Below are positions 6,525 through 6,576 of a stretch of DNA of 6,576 nucleotides, one piece after another. Position numbers and translations under genes: made by a program. The DNA comes from an uncultured Fibrobacter sp. (lineage in GTDB: Bacteria; Fibrobacterota; Fibrobacteria; Fibrobacterales; Fibrobacteraceae). Below the pieces are notes generated by a model, which saw nothing but the letters and a program-made list of their open reading frames with translations, was not told the DNA's origin and did not search any database. Within the stretch, counting starts at the first letter, position 1, and each line of letters opens with the position of its first letter. The DNA is taken from contig CAMZFJ010000104.1 of NCBI GenBank assembly GCA_947306025.1, forward strand, positions 1 through 6,576, given 5' to 3'.

Positions 6525-6576
6525 CCTTTGGGTATTCAACCCCTATGGGGGAGTTGTGTCTTAGGATATTTTATCG
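6525..6576 (-). other. Structured stretch at right edge, probably 3' end of an upstream gene or RNA
   Basis: All three minus-strand frames meet a stop between 6576 and 6536 (TAA 6573-6571, TAA 6563-6561, TGA 6538-6536). Any protein gene entering from the right therefore ends here, just before the terminator. The stretch holds a small hairpin, CCCC (6540-6543) with GGGG (6547-6550), and an alternative GGG (6530-6532) with CCC. I recognise no RNA family or protein. It may be a 3' untranslated region or the tail of a small RNA. Confidence 0.35.

Noticed and set aside
6502..6556. tRNA or tmRNA T-arm suggested by TTCGATTT on the minus strand
   Set aside because: The flanking bases do not make a five-pair T stem, there is no CCA end, and the hairpin is fully explained as a terminator.

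Overview
The window looks like chromosomal DNA from a free-living or gut anaerobic bacterium. GC content is moderate, the spacers are AT-rich and the signalling genes are large multidomain proteins. The protein style suggests Fibrobacterota (Fibrobacter-like): soluble hybrid kinases with stacked PAS-like modules, and a receiver/HD-GYP protein with a PAS-like tail. A Lachnospiraceae-type Firmicute is the main alternative. This assignment is an inference from sequence style. There is no rRNA, tRNA or phylogenetic marker in the window to settle it.

Layout. Positions 1-1010 (minus strand) hold an acyltransferase-3 family membrane protein. Its start is inside the window and its C-terminus is cut off by the left edge. 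A 221-base AT-rich divergent spacer (1011-1231) follows, with a good -10 box facing right and a near-palindrome. Positions 1232-2749 (plus strand) encode a 505-residue response regulator: receiver domain, HD-GYP cyclic-di-GMP phosphodiesterase domain, then a PAS-like tail. After a 56-base convergent spacer, positions 2806-6438 (minus strand) encode a 1210-residue soluble hybrid histidine kinase: five PAS-like sensor modules, HisKA, HATPase_c, and two receiver domains. Upstream of the kinase are a ribosome binding site, a possible promoter rich in homopolymer tracts, and a clear minus-strand intrinsic terminator (6491-6524). That terminator should end transcription of whatever lies off the right edge.

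How the genes may work together. The kinase should sense a cytoplasmic or diffusible signal through its sensor stack, autophosphorylate on His710 and pass phosphate to its C-terminal receivers. It has no HPt domain, so an outside phosphotransfer protein would be needed to reach another regulator. The convergent receiver/HD-GYP protein is a plausible partner by proximity only. It would change cyclic-di-GMP hydrolysis when phosphorylated. The divergent acyltransferase could modify a surface polysaccharide, a common output of cyclic-di-GMP signalling, but nothing in the sequence links it directly.

I see no mobile element, CRISPR array, tRNA or rRNA. The most distinctive features are the alternating A-B-A-B-A sensor stack of the kinase and the structured, homopolymer-rich region upstream of it. 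No wholly new system is evident.
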